DNA of 23,612 nt from Chloroflexi bacterium RBG_16_57_11. GTDB taxonomy: Bacteria; Chloroflexota; Anaerolineae; Anaerolineales; UBA4823. Both the position numbers and the translations under genes were made by a program. Within the stretch, counting starts at the first letter, position 1. Each line of letters opens with the position of its first letter. Under the pieces are notes generated by a model. The model worked only from the letters and a program-made list of their open reading frames with translations, was not told where the DNA came from and searched no databases. Of the stretch, positions 8,973-17,295 are shown piece after piece. The stretch lies in the NCBI GenBank assembly GCA_001795165.1, contig MGNS01000139.1, positions 28,897 through 52,508 of the forward strand, given 5' to 3'.

Positions 8973-8989
8973 AGTTCAGAACTGCTGGC

Positions 8990-10540
8990 TTAGAAATCCC
9001 CATTATCATCGGTCAACACGGCGATTTTCGCCTGTTCGGTTCGCCTTGCGATGATATCCGCAGACATCCACTGGATCAAGAAGGACAGTTGGAGAACACC
9101 TTGCAAGATGGCGAATATCAGCAGAATCGAAGGGCGATGATCCTTGACAAGCACGGTGTACAGCAGGCCGATTAATAAGAGCAGGATGGCAAAAAATTGT
9201 GGGGCCAACCATAACGGGTGCAAGCGCAGATGTTTACTTTTCGGAGTCGGCTGGAAGGATTTATCGATCCGAAATAGGGCCATCAGCCAGGCAGACAGGT
9301 AGATCGGCCAGGTGGCATATACCAGGGTAACCGCGCGCAGCAATGATGTGCTTGGCAAGGTGTCATGCCTCCATTTATACAGCCCGAGGTAGCGGATCAC
9401 CGCATCGCAGGCCACCAATGGGGTGATATGGATCAGATAGGTATGGAACGCAGCCCGGCTGGCGGCATCGCCAAAGATCAAGATTGCGATGGTTGCGAAC
9501 ATGTGGGCTGCCACCACAGGCCCGATCCAATATTTGGTCATCCGGACTGCATAGGAAAGCTTCTGGCCCCAGGTGAGCCGACTGAACAGCTTTGGATAGC
9601 CGGACACGAGCAATTCGAACACTCCTCGCGCCCACTTCATTTGTTGAATGTACCAGGCAGTAAACGTAGGCGGCGCCAAACCAGGAGCAAGCGGCTCAGC
9701 GACATAAGCCGACTTCCAGCCAGCCGCATGCAGATTTATGGATGTCGCCAGGTCCTCTGCCAGGCCAGGCTGGTAGCCCCCGATCGAGTCCAGCGCCGAT
9801 CGACGGATCAGGGCATTACTGCCCATCAATGTCGCTCCACCGATGCTATACGCGCCCAGCGAAGTTGGGTTATAAAACTCCAGGCTGGTTTCGATTGCCG
9901 CGTCAGCCACCCAGCTCTCCTTGATATTGGCGAATGTAAGCATCACCTGCACAAATCCAATCTTAGGATCGTTAAAGTAGCCGAGGGAACATTCGAGGAA
10001 ATCTACAGCCGGTACATGATCAACGTCAAAAATAACCACAATATCGCCGGTTGTCCTTCTTAGAGCGGCGTTTAGATTGCCGGCTTTCGCATTCGTGCGA
10101 TCCGGCCGAGTCAAGTAACCCGCTCCGATCGTTTCTGCCAGCTTGGCCAGCTTTGGATCCTGGTAGTCGTCCAGCAACCAGGTGGTGTGCTCCCGGTTCA
10201 TTGCACATGCCGCCTTGAGGGTCTTTTCGATCATCGAATACGGTTCGTTATATGCGGTAACCAAGACGTCGATGCTTACGCCAGGTAGATCAACTTTATT
10301 GATCGCTGATCGCCTTGCGACCAGGTAGAGATACCAATTGCCTAATAGTTGCACCCCGCCATAGGTGATGGCGCAGACGAACAATAACAGAAAGAATAGA
10401 GCAGACCACGGATGGCGCTGGTACAGGCGAATGTCGAACCACCAGCTTAGATAGAAACCAAATGCGAACACACCTGCGCCAATAGCCAGCCGTAGAGCCC
10501 AGGTAAGCAATAAATCTTGTGTCGTCGTATCCTGATCCAA
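8990..10540 (-). CDS. BcsA-like processive membrane glycosyltransferase (GT2)
   Basis: This 516-residue membrane enzyme resembles cellulose synthase/BcsA-type polymerases. Two TM helices (about 13-33 and 48-66) precede the catalytic domain, which begins at DVLVTAYNEP (91-100). The catalytic set is D124/D125 (LLDDYQDP), DxD in FDVDH (171-175), E262-D263 (LAEDLATS, equivalent to TED), and Q299-QMK302-W303 in place of the usual QxxRW. Several TM helices follow (about 335-500). There is no PilZ domain, so c-di-GMP control as in BcsA is not indicated, and no bcsB/C-like gene is nearby. It could polymerise a beta-linked glycan or add sugars processively; the product is unknown. Initiation is at a TTG (10540) with AAGG about 8 nt upstream; no in-frame ATG lies close by. 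Confidence 0.9.
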   Translation of the reverse strand: MDQDTTTQDLLLTWALRLAIGAGVFAFGFYLSWWFDIRLYQRHPWSALFFLLLFVCAITYGGVQLLGNWYLYLVARRSAINKVDLPGVSIDVLVTAYNEPYSMIEKTLKAACAMNREHTTWLLDDYQDPKLAKLAETIGAGYLTRPDRTNAKAGNLNAALRRTTGDIVVIFDVDHVPAVDFLECSLGYFNDPKIGFVQVMLTFANIKESWVADAAIETSLEFYNPTSLGAYSIGGATLMGSNALIRRSALDSIGGYQPGLAEDLATSINLHAAGWKSAYVAEPLAPGLAPPTFTAWYIQQMKWARGVFELLVSGYPKLFSRLTWGQKLSYAVRMTKYWIGPVVAAHMFATIAILIFGDAASRAAFHTYLIHITPLVACDAVIRYLGLYKWRHDTLPSTSLLRAVTLVYATWPIYLSAWLMALFRIDKSFQPTPKSKHLRLHPLWLAPQFFAILLLLIGLLYTVLVKDHRPSILLIFAILQGVLQLSFLIQWMSADIIARRTEQAKIAVLTDDNGDF

Positions 10541-10652
10541 CAGATCTGCCTTAGAATGGACCCACCAGTCGCTTCACTCACCGTTCATGCAACCCACCCC
10601 TGACGATTTTGCCGAGCGCCGAACCTGCTGGCAACACCCCCCTATCCCTGGC

Positions 10653-12083
10653 CTATACAGGCGAAGTTATATAACTCAATCCAGTCTCTTTCTTTATGAT
10701 CACCAGGCTTGTTTCCCAGGCCGGATCGTACAGGTAAACGCGCATCTTGAAGGTCCTGCCGCGGAGCGGAACGTCAAAATTTGCCACTTGCCGGGCATGC
10801 TCCTCGATCCAGGCGAGTTGTTGCGGATATAGCTCTTGTGTGTTCATGTCAATAACGAACCAGGCCCGACGGAATTTACTTCTAAACGCGCTTTCCTCGA
10901 AATCTCCGGTCGAAAAAGTTCGCTGCCCTAGATAGTAATCCCCCACGTCAGGGTCTCCGGCGAAGACCAGGTCATCATCCTGTAGTCTTTCCCGGATGAA
11001 AATAAATGCTGAGCGCCAGTCATCTCGATTTCCATTTTGATAGCGATAATACAGGTAATCTTCGCTCAGCGAAGTGCCGAGCAGCAGCACCAGAACGCCA
11101 ACCGCTAACAGGCGGGCTTTGCCTTTTAGCTGGCGTATCAGCTCGTAGGTGGCCAGGCTGGCCAGCGTGATCCAGCTGGTCAATGAGATGAAGAAATATC
11201 GGTTGGCAGAAAATTGAATGATCGAAACTGCCATAATGGTAAATAGTGGGATAATCGCTGCCAACCCGAAAAACAGGCCGGCGCGGTCCTTTCTGAGCAA
11301 TAAAAATACAGCGCCGAAGCACGCCATGCATACCAGAGGAAAGCCAACATAATATATGAAACCGGAGAATAACCATAATGGATTGTTATTTATCCGTCCA
11401 AAACCTGTCGTCCAGGCGCTCAGGTTACCTAGAAAAGGGCCGGCGATGAAGATGGCGACAACCAGGCCGGGGGTAAAATAAATCGCCAGATTTCTGATAT
11501 TAAGCCCCGGTGGTTTTTCGAAGGGTAAGACCAACAGCGCCAAAAGATAACTGACAACTACCGGTAGCAGGACCAAAGCCAGCATACGCTCTTGCGCTGC
11601 AAACCCTAATAATATGAGCGAGAGGAGCAATAGCCAGGGTCGGTTTTCCTCCAATGCCAGGTAAAAAGAAAAAAGTGCCAGGGAATAAAAAAGAAGAAGT
11701 AATGCGTAAAACCTTACATTTTGCGACCAGTAAATATGCCAGGTCGAGACTGCCAACAACGCACTGCTGATCAGCCCTACACTACTCCCAAATAACCGGG
11801 CAACGATAAAATAGAATACAGGAATTGTTATGATCCCCACGAGTGCAGGGATCAACCGGGCATTCCATTCATTAATACCCAATACTCCCGTTGTCGCATG
11901 AATTAGACTGGTTGACAAGGACCGTATGAAACCGTCCGGCTTAGATCCAAGCGTAAAGACTTCATCCCCCCAAAAACTCCACACACCGAGCTTATAAAAC
12001 CGCAAGAAAGCCGCTAAAATGGTGAGTGAGATTACAGATAAAAACAGCGTATAAGGTCTCGGAATAGAAGCGAGCCGGCGCAT
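10653..12083 (-). CDS. Polytopic membrane glycosyltransferase, GT39/PMT-like (dolichyl-phosphate-mannose family)
   Basis: This 476-residue protein has about ten or more TM helices in the first 350 residues and a soluble C-terminal extracytoplasmic domain of about 110 residues. The first extracytoplasmic loop carries the D40-E41 pair (SFWGDEVFT), and R/P-rich NARLIPALVGI and the SQNVRFY segment follow, a pattern of the ArnT/PMT_2 (GT39-like, GT-C) superfamily. Such enzymes transfer a sugar from a polyprenyl-phosphate donor on the outer face of the cytoplasmic membrane. The acceptor cannot be told. It is the first gene of the glycan cluster. Its ATG lies beside a 354-bp spacer shared with the divergent EptA-like gene, so this spacer probably holds the cluster's promoter. 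A 112-bp gap separates it from the BcsA-like gene; I see nothing firm in that gap. Confidence 0.85.
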   Translation of the reverse strand: MRRLASIPRPYTLFLSVISLTILAAFLRFYKLGVWSFWGDEVFTLGSKPDGFIRSLSTSLIHATTGVLGINEWNARLIPALVGIITIPVFYFIVARLFGSSVGLISSALLAVSTWHIYWSQNVRFYALLLLFYSLALFSFYLALEENRPWLLLLSLILLGFAAQERMLALVLLPVVVSYLLALLVLPFEKPPGLNIRNLAIYFTPGLVVAIFIAGPFLGNLSAWTTGFGRINNNPLWLFSGFIYYVGFPLVCMACFGAVFLLLRKDRAGLFFGLAAIIPLFTIMAVSIIQFSANRYFFISLTSWITLASLATYELIRQLKGKARLLAVGVLVLLLGTSLSEDYLYYRYQNGNRDDWRSAFIFIRERLQDDDLVFAGDPDVGDYYLGQRTFSTGDFEESAFRSKFRRAWFVIDMNTQELYPQQLAWIEEHARQVANFDVPLRGRTFKMRVYLYDPAWETSLVIIKKETGLSYITSPV

Positions 12084-12437
12084 CTGGACACCCGTGGAAT
12101 TTCAAGCCAATTAAATACTTCTTGAAAAAATTTTGCACACAAAAGTTTGTCCATCAGAGATAGGGGATTAAAGATGTCGTATCTGATCCTCTCAAGAGAG
12201 TCTCGATCTCTTAGAGTGTTAATTCCCCTATCCTTCATGACCGATTATAATCTTTTTTGCCGGAGTCACACATTTCTTAATCTTCCGATGCATCCATCGT
12301 TGTATGCTAAACCGGTTAGTGTGGTTACCTGCCGACATAGGGTGCAGCATGATCTTGTAACCAACTGAAAAGCCTGTTTCATGGCATCCCTCATAGCTTA
12401 CAACAGATGGGGATATAATCGCTCAAGTGAGTTGACC
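12084..12437. other. Divergent intergenic region (promoters presumed)
   Basis: This is the spacer between the leftward glycan cluster and the rightward EptA-like gene. It contains a strong imperfect inverted repeat (12159-12232), a 10-bp perfect palindrome GATTATAATC (12243-12252) followed by six T residues (12253-12258), and a TATAAT hexamer at 12414-12419. Short frames crossing it have no recognisable product. If translation began at the ATG at 12381 the spacer would shrink to 297 bp. Confidence 0.5.
12159..12232. repeat. Imperfect inverted repeat with structured interior
   Basis: The left arm GATAGGGGATTAA (12159-12171) pairs with the right arm TTAATTCCCCTATC (12219-12232). All bases pair except one unpaired T (or A on the other strand). 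The 47-nt interior itself contains small stems: AGAT-GTCGT-ATCT and CTCTC-AA-GAGAG. The shape could be a branched RNA hairpin, a regulator site in DNA, or a small palindromic repeat element. About 20 nt to the right is a second palindrome plus a T-tract. I cannot assign a known RNA family. Confidence 0.55.
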
Positions 12438-14111
12438 ATGCGCGTATCGCATCCATTTCCTGAGATTGGCTGTCAGTACAATCCTCCCCGCCTTATTATT
12501 ACCGCGCTGAAGAATGCTTTTATTTCCCGGGAATTTTGGCTGGCGATTGGTTTTACCGGTTTTTATACGGCATATGAGAGCTGGCTCTTCCCGTCCGTAA
12601 TTCCCTTTGTCACCGAGCATATGCCGGTATACCTTCAAAACCTCGCTCAGGTAATTTCCCAACTATGGGTCCTGGCATTTGTCTGGCTCTCCTTGCTCAG
12701 CCGGGGAAAAGTTCGCCTGGTGTACCTGACTCTGTTTGCCATTTCCGTATTAGGCGAATACGGCGCCTATTACTCCGTGGGTCGGTTTACCATTTCCGAA
12801 GATTATGACATGGTCCTGCGGTTGATCGATCCCCGGCTATACTTCAACGCAGCAGTAATCTACACGAGCTTCTATTTACCTTCAGCCCTCCCAATCCTGG
12901 CTTATGCAGCCTGCCTGCTCGGTTTACGGCGGCAGCAGCGTCTCGGCCTGCGCCACTTCGTGGCAATACTGACCGTATTCTTAATCTTTTCTTCGCTGCT
13001 CGTCCCTGTCAGCAGCGGCGTTTTTCGCACCCTTTCCCTTGCTACCAACCTGCGCAGCTGGACATTCCTTGCCTGGAAGGCCGCCAGCCTGTACCGCGGA
13101 CCACGGCTTCTGGTCCCGCCCGTGAGTCATGCAGCGCCGAAAGACAACCTCGTCTTCATTGTGGACGAGTCAATTCGGGCCGATCATCTGAGCGTGAATG
13201 GCTATTCGCGGCCGACGTCGCCATATTTAGAAGAGCTTCAGCGCCAAGGCTTCCTCTACAACTGGAAAGACTCCGCCTCCTCGGCTACTTCCAGCTTGCA
13301 TTCCAACACCCTCCTGCTCACCGGGATCAACCATCTACCAGATGTTGCACAAGACACGCGCAGGTCCCCCACCCTCTTCGCTTATGCCAAGGCAATGGGG
13401 TATCGGGTATCTCTGCTGGATGTCCAGATGAACACCCACTGGCTGATGCAGACGGAGGATTATGCGTTCGTCGACGAGTGGCCGACCGAGCAGGATTTTT
13501 CACGCCGCGGTGAATATAATATGGATCTGGAAGCAGCCCGGTGGATGGAGGCGAAGCTGCGCAGCTCGACAGGCAATTTTATCTGGATCAATAAGATGGG
13601 TGCCCACTTCCCATATGCCTCGCGCTATCCCCCGGGTGCGGCGCTCTGGGGGCCGGCGCTCACTGGAACGGAATATGATCCAGCGAAAAGGACCGAGCTT
13701 GTCAATTCGTATGACAACGCAGTGACATACAACCTGGAAAGCTTCTTCCGGATCCTGATCCGCCCGGAGATTTTAGAGCACACGATTTTTGTCTACACCT
13801 CGGACCATGGCCAGACATTAAGCGAAAATGGCGAGACCTGGCCACAGACCGGACCGACGCATAATGAAGCCAAAATCCCCATCATGATCATCAGCGCCCG
13901 CCCATTTGTCGTTGATACAGACTTCAAGGCCGGTCACCAAAACCTCTTCGCAACATTGCTGGATTTGATGCAGGTGCCAGATTCAAGCCGTGTGTATTCT
14001 TATTCGCCATCGCTTTTACAACCCACCACTGGCAACCGGCAGCCGCGTTTTTACATCGTTGGCGATATCTTGAGCGATTTGCGCAGCGAAATCTATCGCT
14101 ATGATAAATAG
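12438..14111 (+). CDS. EptA/MCR-like phosphoethanolamine transferase family protein (sulfatase fold)
   Basis: The protein has 557 residues from the ATG at 12438 (576 from an alternative ATG at 12381). Numbering here is from 12381. Five TM helices (about 52-75, 88-107, 112-132, 160-181, 193-212) lead to an extracytoplasmic sulfatase-fold domain (255-576). Metal and catalytic positions known from EptA/MCR enzymes are all recognisable: E263 (FIVDESIRADHLSVNGYSRP), nucleophile T303 (SATSSLHS), H409 in MGAHFPYASRYP, D475-H476 (TSDHGQ) and H494 (THNEAKIP). Family members move phosphoethanolamine from a phospholipid to lipid A or glycans. I prefer 12438 because AGTGAG lies 7 nt upstream and it fits a short cytoplasmic N-terminus. 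The gene is divergent from the glycan cluster, so its acceptor may be that glycan or its lipid; this is inference. It converges on the next gene with a 17-bp gap. Confidence 0.82.
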   Translation: MRVSHPFPEIGCQYNPPRLIITALKNAFISREFWLAIGFTGFYTAYESWLFPSVIPFVTEHMPVYLQNLAQVISQLWVLAFVWLSLLSRGKVRLVYLTLFAISVLGEYGAYYSVGRFTISEDYDMVLRLIDPRLYFNAAVIYTSFYLPSALPILAYAACLLGLRRQQRLGLRHFVAILTVFLIFSSLLVPVSSGVFRTLSLATNLRSWTFLAWKAASLYRGPRLLVPPVSHAAPKDNLVFIVDESIRADHLSVNGYSRPTSPYLEELQRQGFLYNWKDSASSATSSLHSNTLLLTGINHLPDVAQDTRRSPTLFAYAKAMGYRVSLLDVQMNTHWLMQTEDYAFVDEWPTEQDFSRRGEYNMDLEAARWMEAKLRSSTGNFIWINKMGAHFPYASRYPPGAALWGPALTGTEYDPAKRTELVNSYDNAVTYNLESFFRILIRPEILEHTIFVYTSDHGQTLSENGETWPQTGPTHNEAKIPIMIISARPFVVDTDFKAGHQNLFATLLDLMQVPDSSRVYSYSPSLLQPTTGNRQPRFYIVGDILSDLRSEIYRYDK

Positions 14112-14128
14112 AATGGGGTATCCGCTGG

Positions 14129-14851
14129 CTATGAAACGATTTCTCCATCCTTGATCATCACCACCCGAGAAGCGCGCTTCGCCAGGTCATCGTCGTGGGT
14201 GACCATCAGGATGGTTTTTCCATCGCCGGCCAGATTAGCGAGCAAGGTGAACACTTGCTCGGCGGTTCGTGAGTCCAGGTTGCCGGTCGGCTCGTCGGTG
14301 ACCAGGATCTTTGGGTCGTTCGCCAAGGCGCGAGCGATCGCCGCGCTCTGCTGTTGGCCGCCGGAGAGGTGGCTGGGCAGCTTGTTGGCATGCTCGGCGA
14401 CCCCTACCAGCTCCAACAGGCACAGGGCGCGTTCCTCACGCTCCGCCGGGTTGAAGCGGTTGCCAAAATCCATCGGCAGGCGCACGTTCTCCAGGATGGT
14501 AAGCGTGGGCAGGAGCTGGAAAAACTGGAATACGATCCCCAGGTTTGCCCCACGCCAGGCAGCCAGCTGGCCTTCGTCCAGCAGGTGCACCGGAGTGTTT
14601 GCGATGAACACTTCACCGTGTGTGGGGCGGTCGATCCCGGTCAGCACGTTGATCAGCGTGGTCTTGCCGCTCCCCGACTTACCCACGATCGCCACGAACT
14701 CGCCGCTGTCGATCCGTAGATCGATGCCTCTCAGAGCCGTGAACGATCCGGCACTGGAGGTATAGGTCTTGACCACCTGGCGCAGGTCGATCAAAGTCTG
14801 ATGTTTGTTTTTTGGCATGCTGGTGAGATCGGTTTTGCGGTTATTCCACAT
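14129..14851 (-). CDS. ABC transporter ATPase, LolD/MacB type (second ATPase of the system)
   Basis: This 240-residue ATPase belongs to the FtsE/LolD/MacB class. Walker A is GKSGSGKTT (57-65), the Q-loop is in FQFFQLLPT (108-116), Walker B is ILVTDEPTGNLDS (182-194) and the switch His is H219. The signature is LSGGQQQSAAIARA; the residue after QQQ, normally Arg in this class (LSGGQQQRVA), is Ser. It is closely similar along its length to the ATPase at 17296-18018, with identical stretches such as GIVFQFFQLLP/GVVFQFFQLLP and DEPTGNLDSRT. It lies 24 bp after the FtsX permease gene. The ATG at 14818 is an equally possible start; neither start has a clear ribosome-binding site. It could be a non-equivalent partner to the first ATPase in a heterodimer on the single permease. 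Confidence 0.9.
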   Translation of the reverse strand: MWNNRKTDLTSMPKNKHQTLIDLRQVVKTYTSSAGSFTALRGIDLRIDSGEFVAIVGKSGSGKTTLINVLTGIDRPTHGEVFIANTPVHLLDEGQLAAWRGANLGIVFQFFQLLPTLTILENVRLPMDFGNRFNPAEREERALCLLELVGVAEHANKLPSHLSGGQQQSAAIARALANDPKILVTDEPTGNLDSRTAEQVFTLLANLAGDGKTILMVTHDDDLAKRASRVVMIKDGEIVS

Positions 14852-14875
14852 AATCGTTGTGCAATGAAGAAACGG

Positions 14876-17281
14876 TCATTCGTAGTTCAACACTTCACGG
14901 ACGGTAAGCCGCACAGCGTCGCGCGCCGGCGCCAGGCTGGCCAGTATGCCGATCAGCACGACCGCTACCAGCCAGATCAATAATCCCAGGAACGAGTACT
15001 GGAATGTCGACTCGGTGCCGAAGGCTACCCGCACCACTGCCTCGGAGAGCAATCGCCCGACTGGGTAGGATAAGAGGGCGCTCAGCCCCCAGCTGATCAG
15101 GGCTACGGTAGCCCCTTCCACAACCACGACCTGGCGCACCGATTTGTGTGAAGCGCCTACAGCCCGTAGCACGCCGATCTCACGGGTGCGCTCCAGCACG
15201 TTCAAGCCCATTGCCCCGGTTAACCCCAGGCCGCCGATCACCGCCAGGATGCCGGCGACCAGCAGCAATACGATCAGCAGGATGTTGAACGCGTTAGCTA
15301 TCGTATCGAAAATCTCGAATCGTGTGCGGCTGGTGCTCTGGCTGAGTTCGGCGTCTTCGAAGCGCTTCTCCAATTTCTGCCCGATGAGGTCCTGCTCGGC
15401 GGGCTGGCTGAATGCTCCCGGGGTCGCCAGGACGCGCACCACATCCACCTGGTTGCGACGCCCGGTCAACCGGGTGAGTGGATCGAAATTCATGTAGATG
15501 CGCGAACCGGTCAGGTGCTTGGAGGCAATGCCCACAATCTCCAGCTTGCGCTCCTGCTCATTGACCTTGATGGTTACGATATCGCCAACGCCCAGTTCCG
15601 GCTCTTTTGCCAATAAGTCCTCATTAACCACTACCTGGTTCGTATCATCGGTTTGTAGCCAGCGACCATCGACCAGACGAGGCTGGATCGTCTGAGCGTT
15701 ATCCGGCAGGCCGACCAGTTCCACCCGGTCGCTTTCCTGCCCATCTGGGCGAATGATCACACCATTGGCGCTGGCCCAACCCTCGGCCGCTTTTACATCC
15801 TGAACTCGGAGAGCTTCACGCTCCACGGTGTGCTTGTTCGCTCCGCCGGGGATACTCAACGAGGCGTCAAAAGCGATGTAGCGTCCAAGTTCGGCGATCT
15901 GCTGTTGGATGGTGTCATAGGAGCTAAAAACTGCCATGAACATCGCGCCAGCGATGGTCAGCGTGGCCAGCGTGAAGCCCAACCTTGATTTATTCCGAAA
16001 AGTGTTCCGAAGCGAGAGCATCACCGGCGGGCTGAGCTTGCGGATGCGCACCAACTGGCGCTCCAGCCAACCCTTCTGCCCCTCGCCGTTCAGCCCATAC
16101 TGGTAGATCGCATCGTACACCGAAAGGTTTGTTCCACGCAGAATTGGTAGCAGGGCTACAACCAGAGGCATGATCAGCCCTAAACCGGCTTGCAGCAATA
16201 GAATGTTCGGCGGCAGGTCTACCACGGTGACATTAAAGTTCAAGAAATCCGCCGCCACTGCAACCAGCCCGCGCGCTCCTAGCATACCCAGTGGCAAGGC
16301 TACCAATAAACCGATGAAGCTGAGCACGATCACGTACGCCAGGTACAATTTGACGATTTGCCTCCGGGTGGCCCCTACAGAGCGCATGATGCCGATCTGG
16401 CGAGTTTGCTGCACCAGCACTGCTGAGATGGTGTTCACCACCAGACCGCTGCTGAGCAGAATCGCCAGGATGCTCATCACCTGCAAAACCAGCAGCACTC
16501 CATTCACCTGCTTTTTTGCCCAAAACTCCCCCGGGTTGGGGTCGCCCTGGACATTCATTGCCGCTACCTGGAAACCGCCGGGCTCGATGATGCGATCGCG
16601 GACCAGGGCGCCTACCTCCAGGGCGTGATCACGGCTGTTTTGATTCTCTGCCACCAACACCTGGAGCTGGTTGAAATACGGCTGCTCGCCCATCCACTCC
16701 AGAGTGGACAGGGCAAGATAGCCCTGAGCCTCGCCAGTCAGGTTGTATGGTCGCACGGTCATATCGTGCACCACACCACCAACCATCAAATCATACCGGG
16801 CGCCACCATCCATCTCGACCGTCAGTGTATCGCCGGTAGATAGCCCCAGCCCGCTGGCCACGTTTCGTTCCAACAATACTTGTCGCAGTCCTGGCACATT
16901 TGAGCCTTCTTCGAGTGTAAGCCGGTTAATTGGCATATCCTCGAAATCGGGGAAGGCGATCAAGTCGATCGCTTTACGCTCACCTGCGCCTGTCATCATG
17001 GATGCGTTGACCACGCGCTGCGCCCGCGCTGTCTGGACCTCACGCATCCCTTCAACATCCCGCGCCAGCTCCTTCGGGAAGGGAGAGACATACAGCGAGA
17101 TGCTGGCAGGGCTCCGCTCGGAATACTGACCGAAGAGGTCGCGTTTCAGCATCCTCACGGTGTTGTGGATCATTCCTACAGCCGCGATACCGATCGCCAG
17201 GGTGAAGATCACAAGCAGCGAGCGTGGCTTGTTATCCCAGATATCGCGTAAAATTTTTTCCCAGCGTGCGCTCAGATCCAT
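14876..17281 (-). CDS. FtsX/MacB-like ABC permease with two FtsX modules
   Basis: This 801-residue membrane protein carries two copies of the MacB/FtsX plan. The first has a TM helix at about 19-40, an extracytoplasmic domain (about 45-260) and three TM helices (about 262-385). The second has a TM helix (about 435-458), an extracytoplasmic domain (460-650) and three C-terminal TM helices (about 665-795). Both cytoplasmic coupling regions carry the family motif around REIGVLRAVGAS and RQIGIMRSVGAT. One such double-module chain can stand in for a permease dimer. Known relatives extract lipoproteins or export peptides and antibiotics by mechanotransmission; the substrate here is unknown. It sits between two ATPase genes on the same strand (gaps of 14 and 24 bp) and is probably repressed by the divergent TetR protein. 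Confidence 0.92.
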   Translation of the reverse strand: MDLSARWEKILRDIWDNKPRSLLVIFTLAIGIAAVGMIHNTVRMLKRDLFGQYSERSPASISLYVSPFPKELARDVEGMREVQTARAQRVVNASMMTGAGERKAIDLIAFPDFEDMPINRLTLEEGSNVPGLRQVLLERNVASGLGLSTGDTLTVEMDGGARYDLMVGGVVHDMTVRPYNLTGEAQGYLALSTLEWMGEQPYFNQLQVLVAENQNSRDHALEVGALVRDRIIEPGGFQVAAMNVQGDPNPGEFWAKKQVNGVLLVLQVMSILAILLSSGLVVNTISAVLVQQTRQIGIMRSVGATRRQIVKLYLAYVIVLSFIGLLVALPLGMLGARGLVAVAADFLNFNVTVVDLPPNILLLQAGLGLIMPLVVALLPILRGTNLSVYDAIYQYGLNGEGQKGWLERQLVRIRKLSPPVMLSLRNTFRNKSRLGFTLATLTIAGAMFMAVFSSYDTIQQQIAELGRYIAFDASLSIPGGANKHTVEREALRVQDVKAAEGWASANGVIIRPDGQESDRVELVGLPDNAQTIQPRLVDGRWLQTDDTNQVVVNEDLLAKEPELGVGDIVTIKVNEQERKLEIVGIASKHLTGSRIYMNFDPLTRLTGRRNQVDVVRVLATPGAFSQPAEQDLIGQKLEKRFEDAELSQSTSRTRFEIFDTIANAFNILLIVLLLVAGILAVIGGLGLTGAMGLNVLERTREIGVLRAVGASHKSVRQVVVVEGATVALISWGLSALLSYPVGRLLSEAVVRVAFGTESTFQYSFLGLLIWLVAVVLIGILASLAPARDAVRLTVREVLNYE

Positions 17282-17295
17282 CAGATTACCGTTGA

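Noticed and set aside
12147..12368. Plus-strand 73-codon frame in the divergent spacer
   Set aside because: It runs through the inverted repeat and has no recognisable composition or domain; it is best explained as chance.
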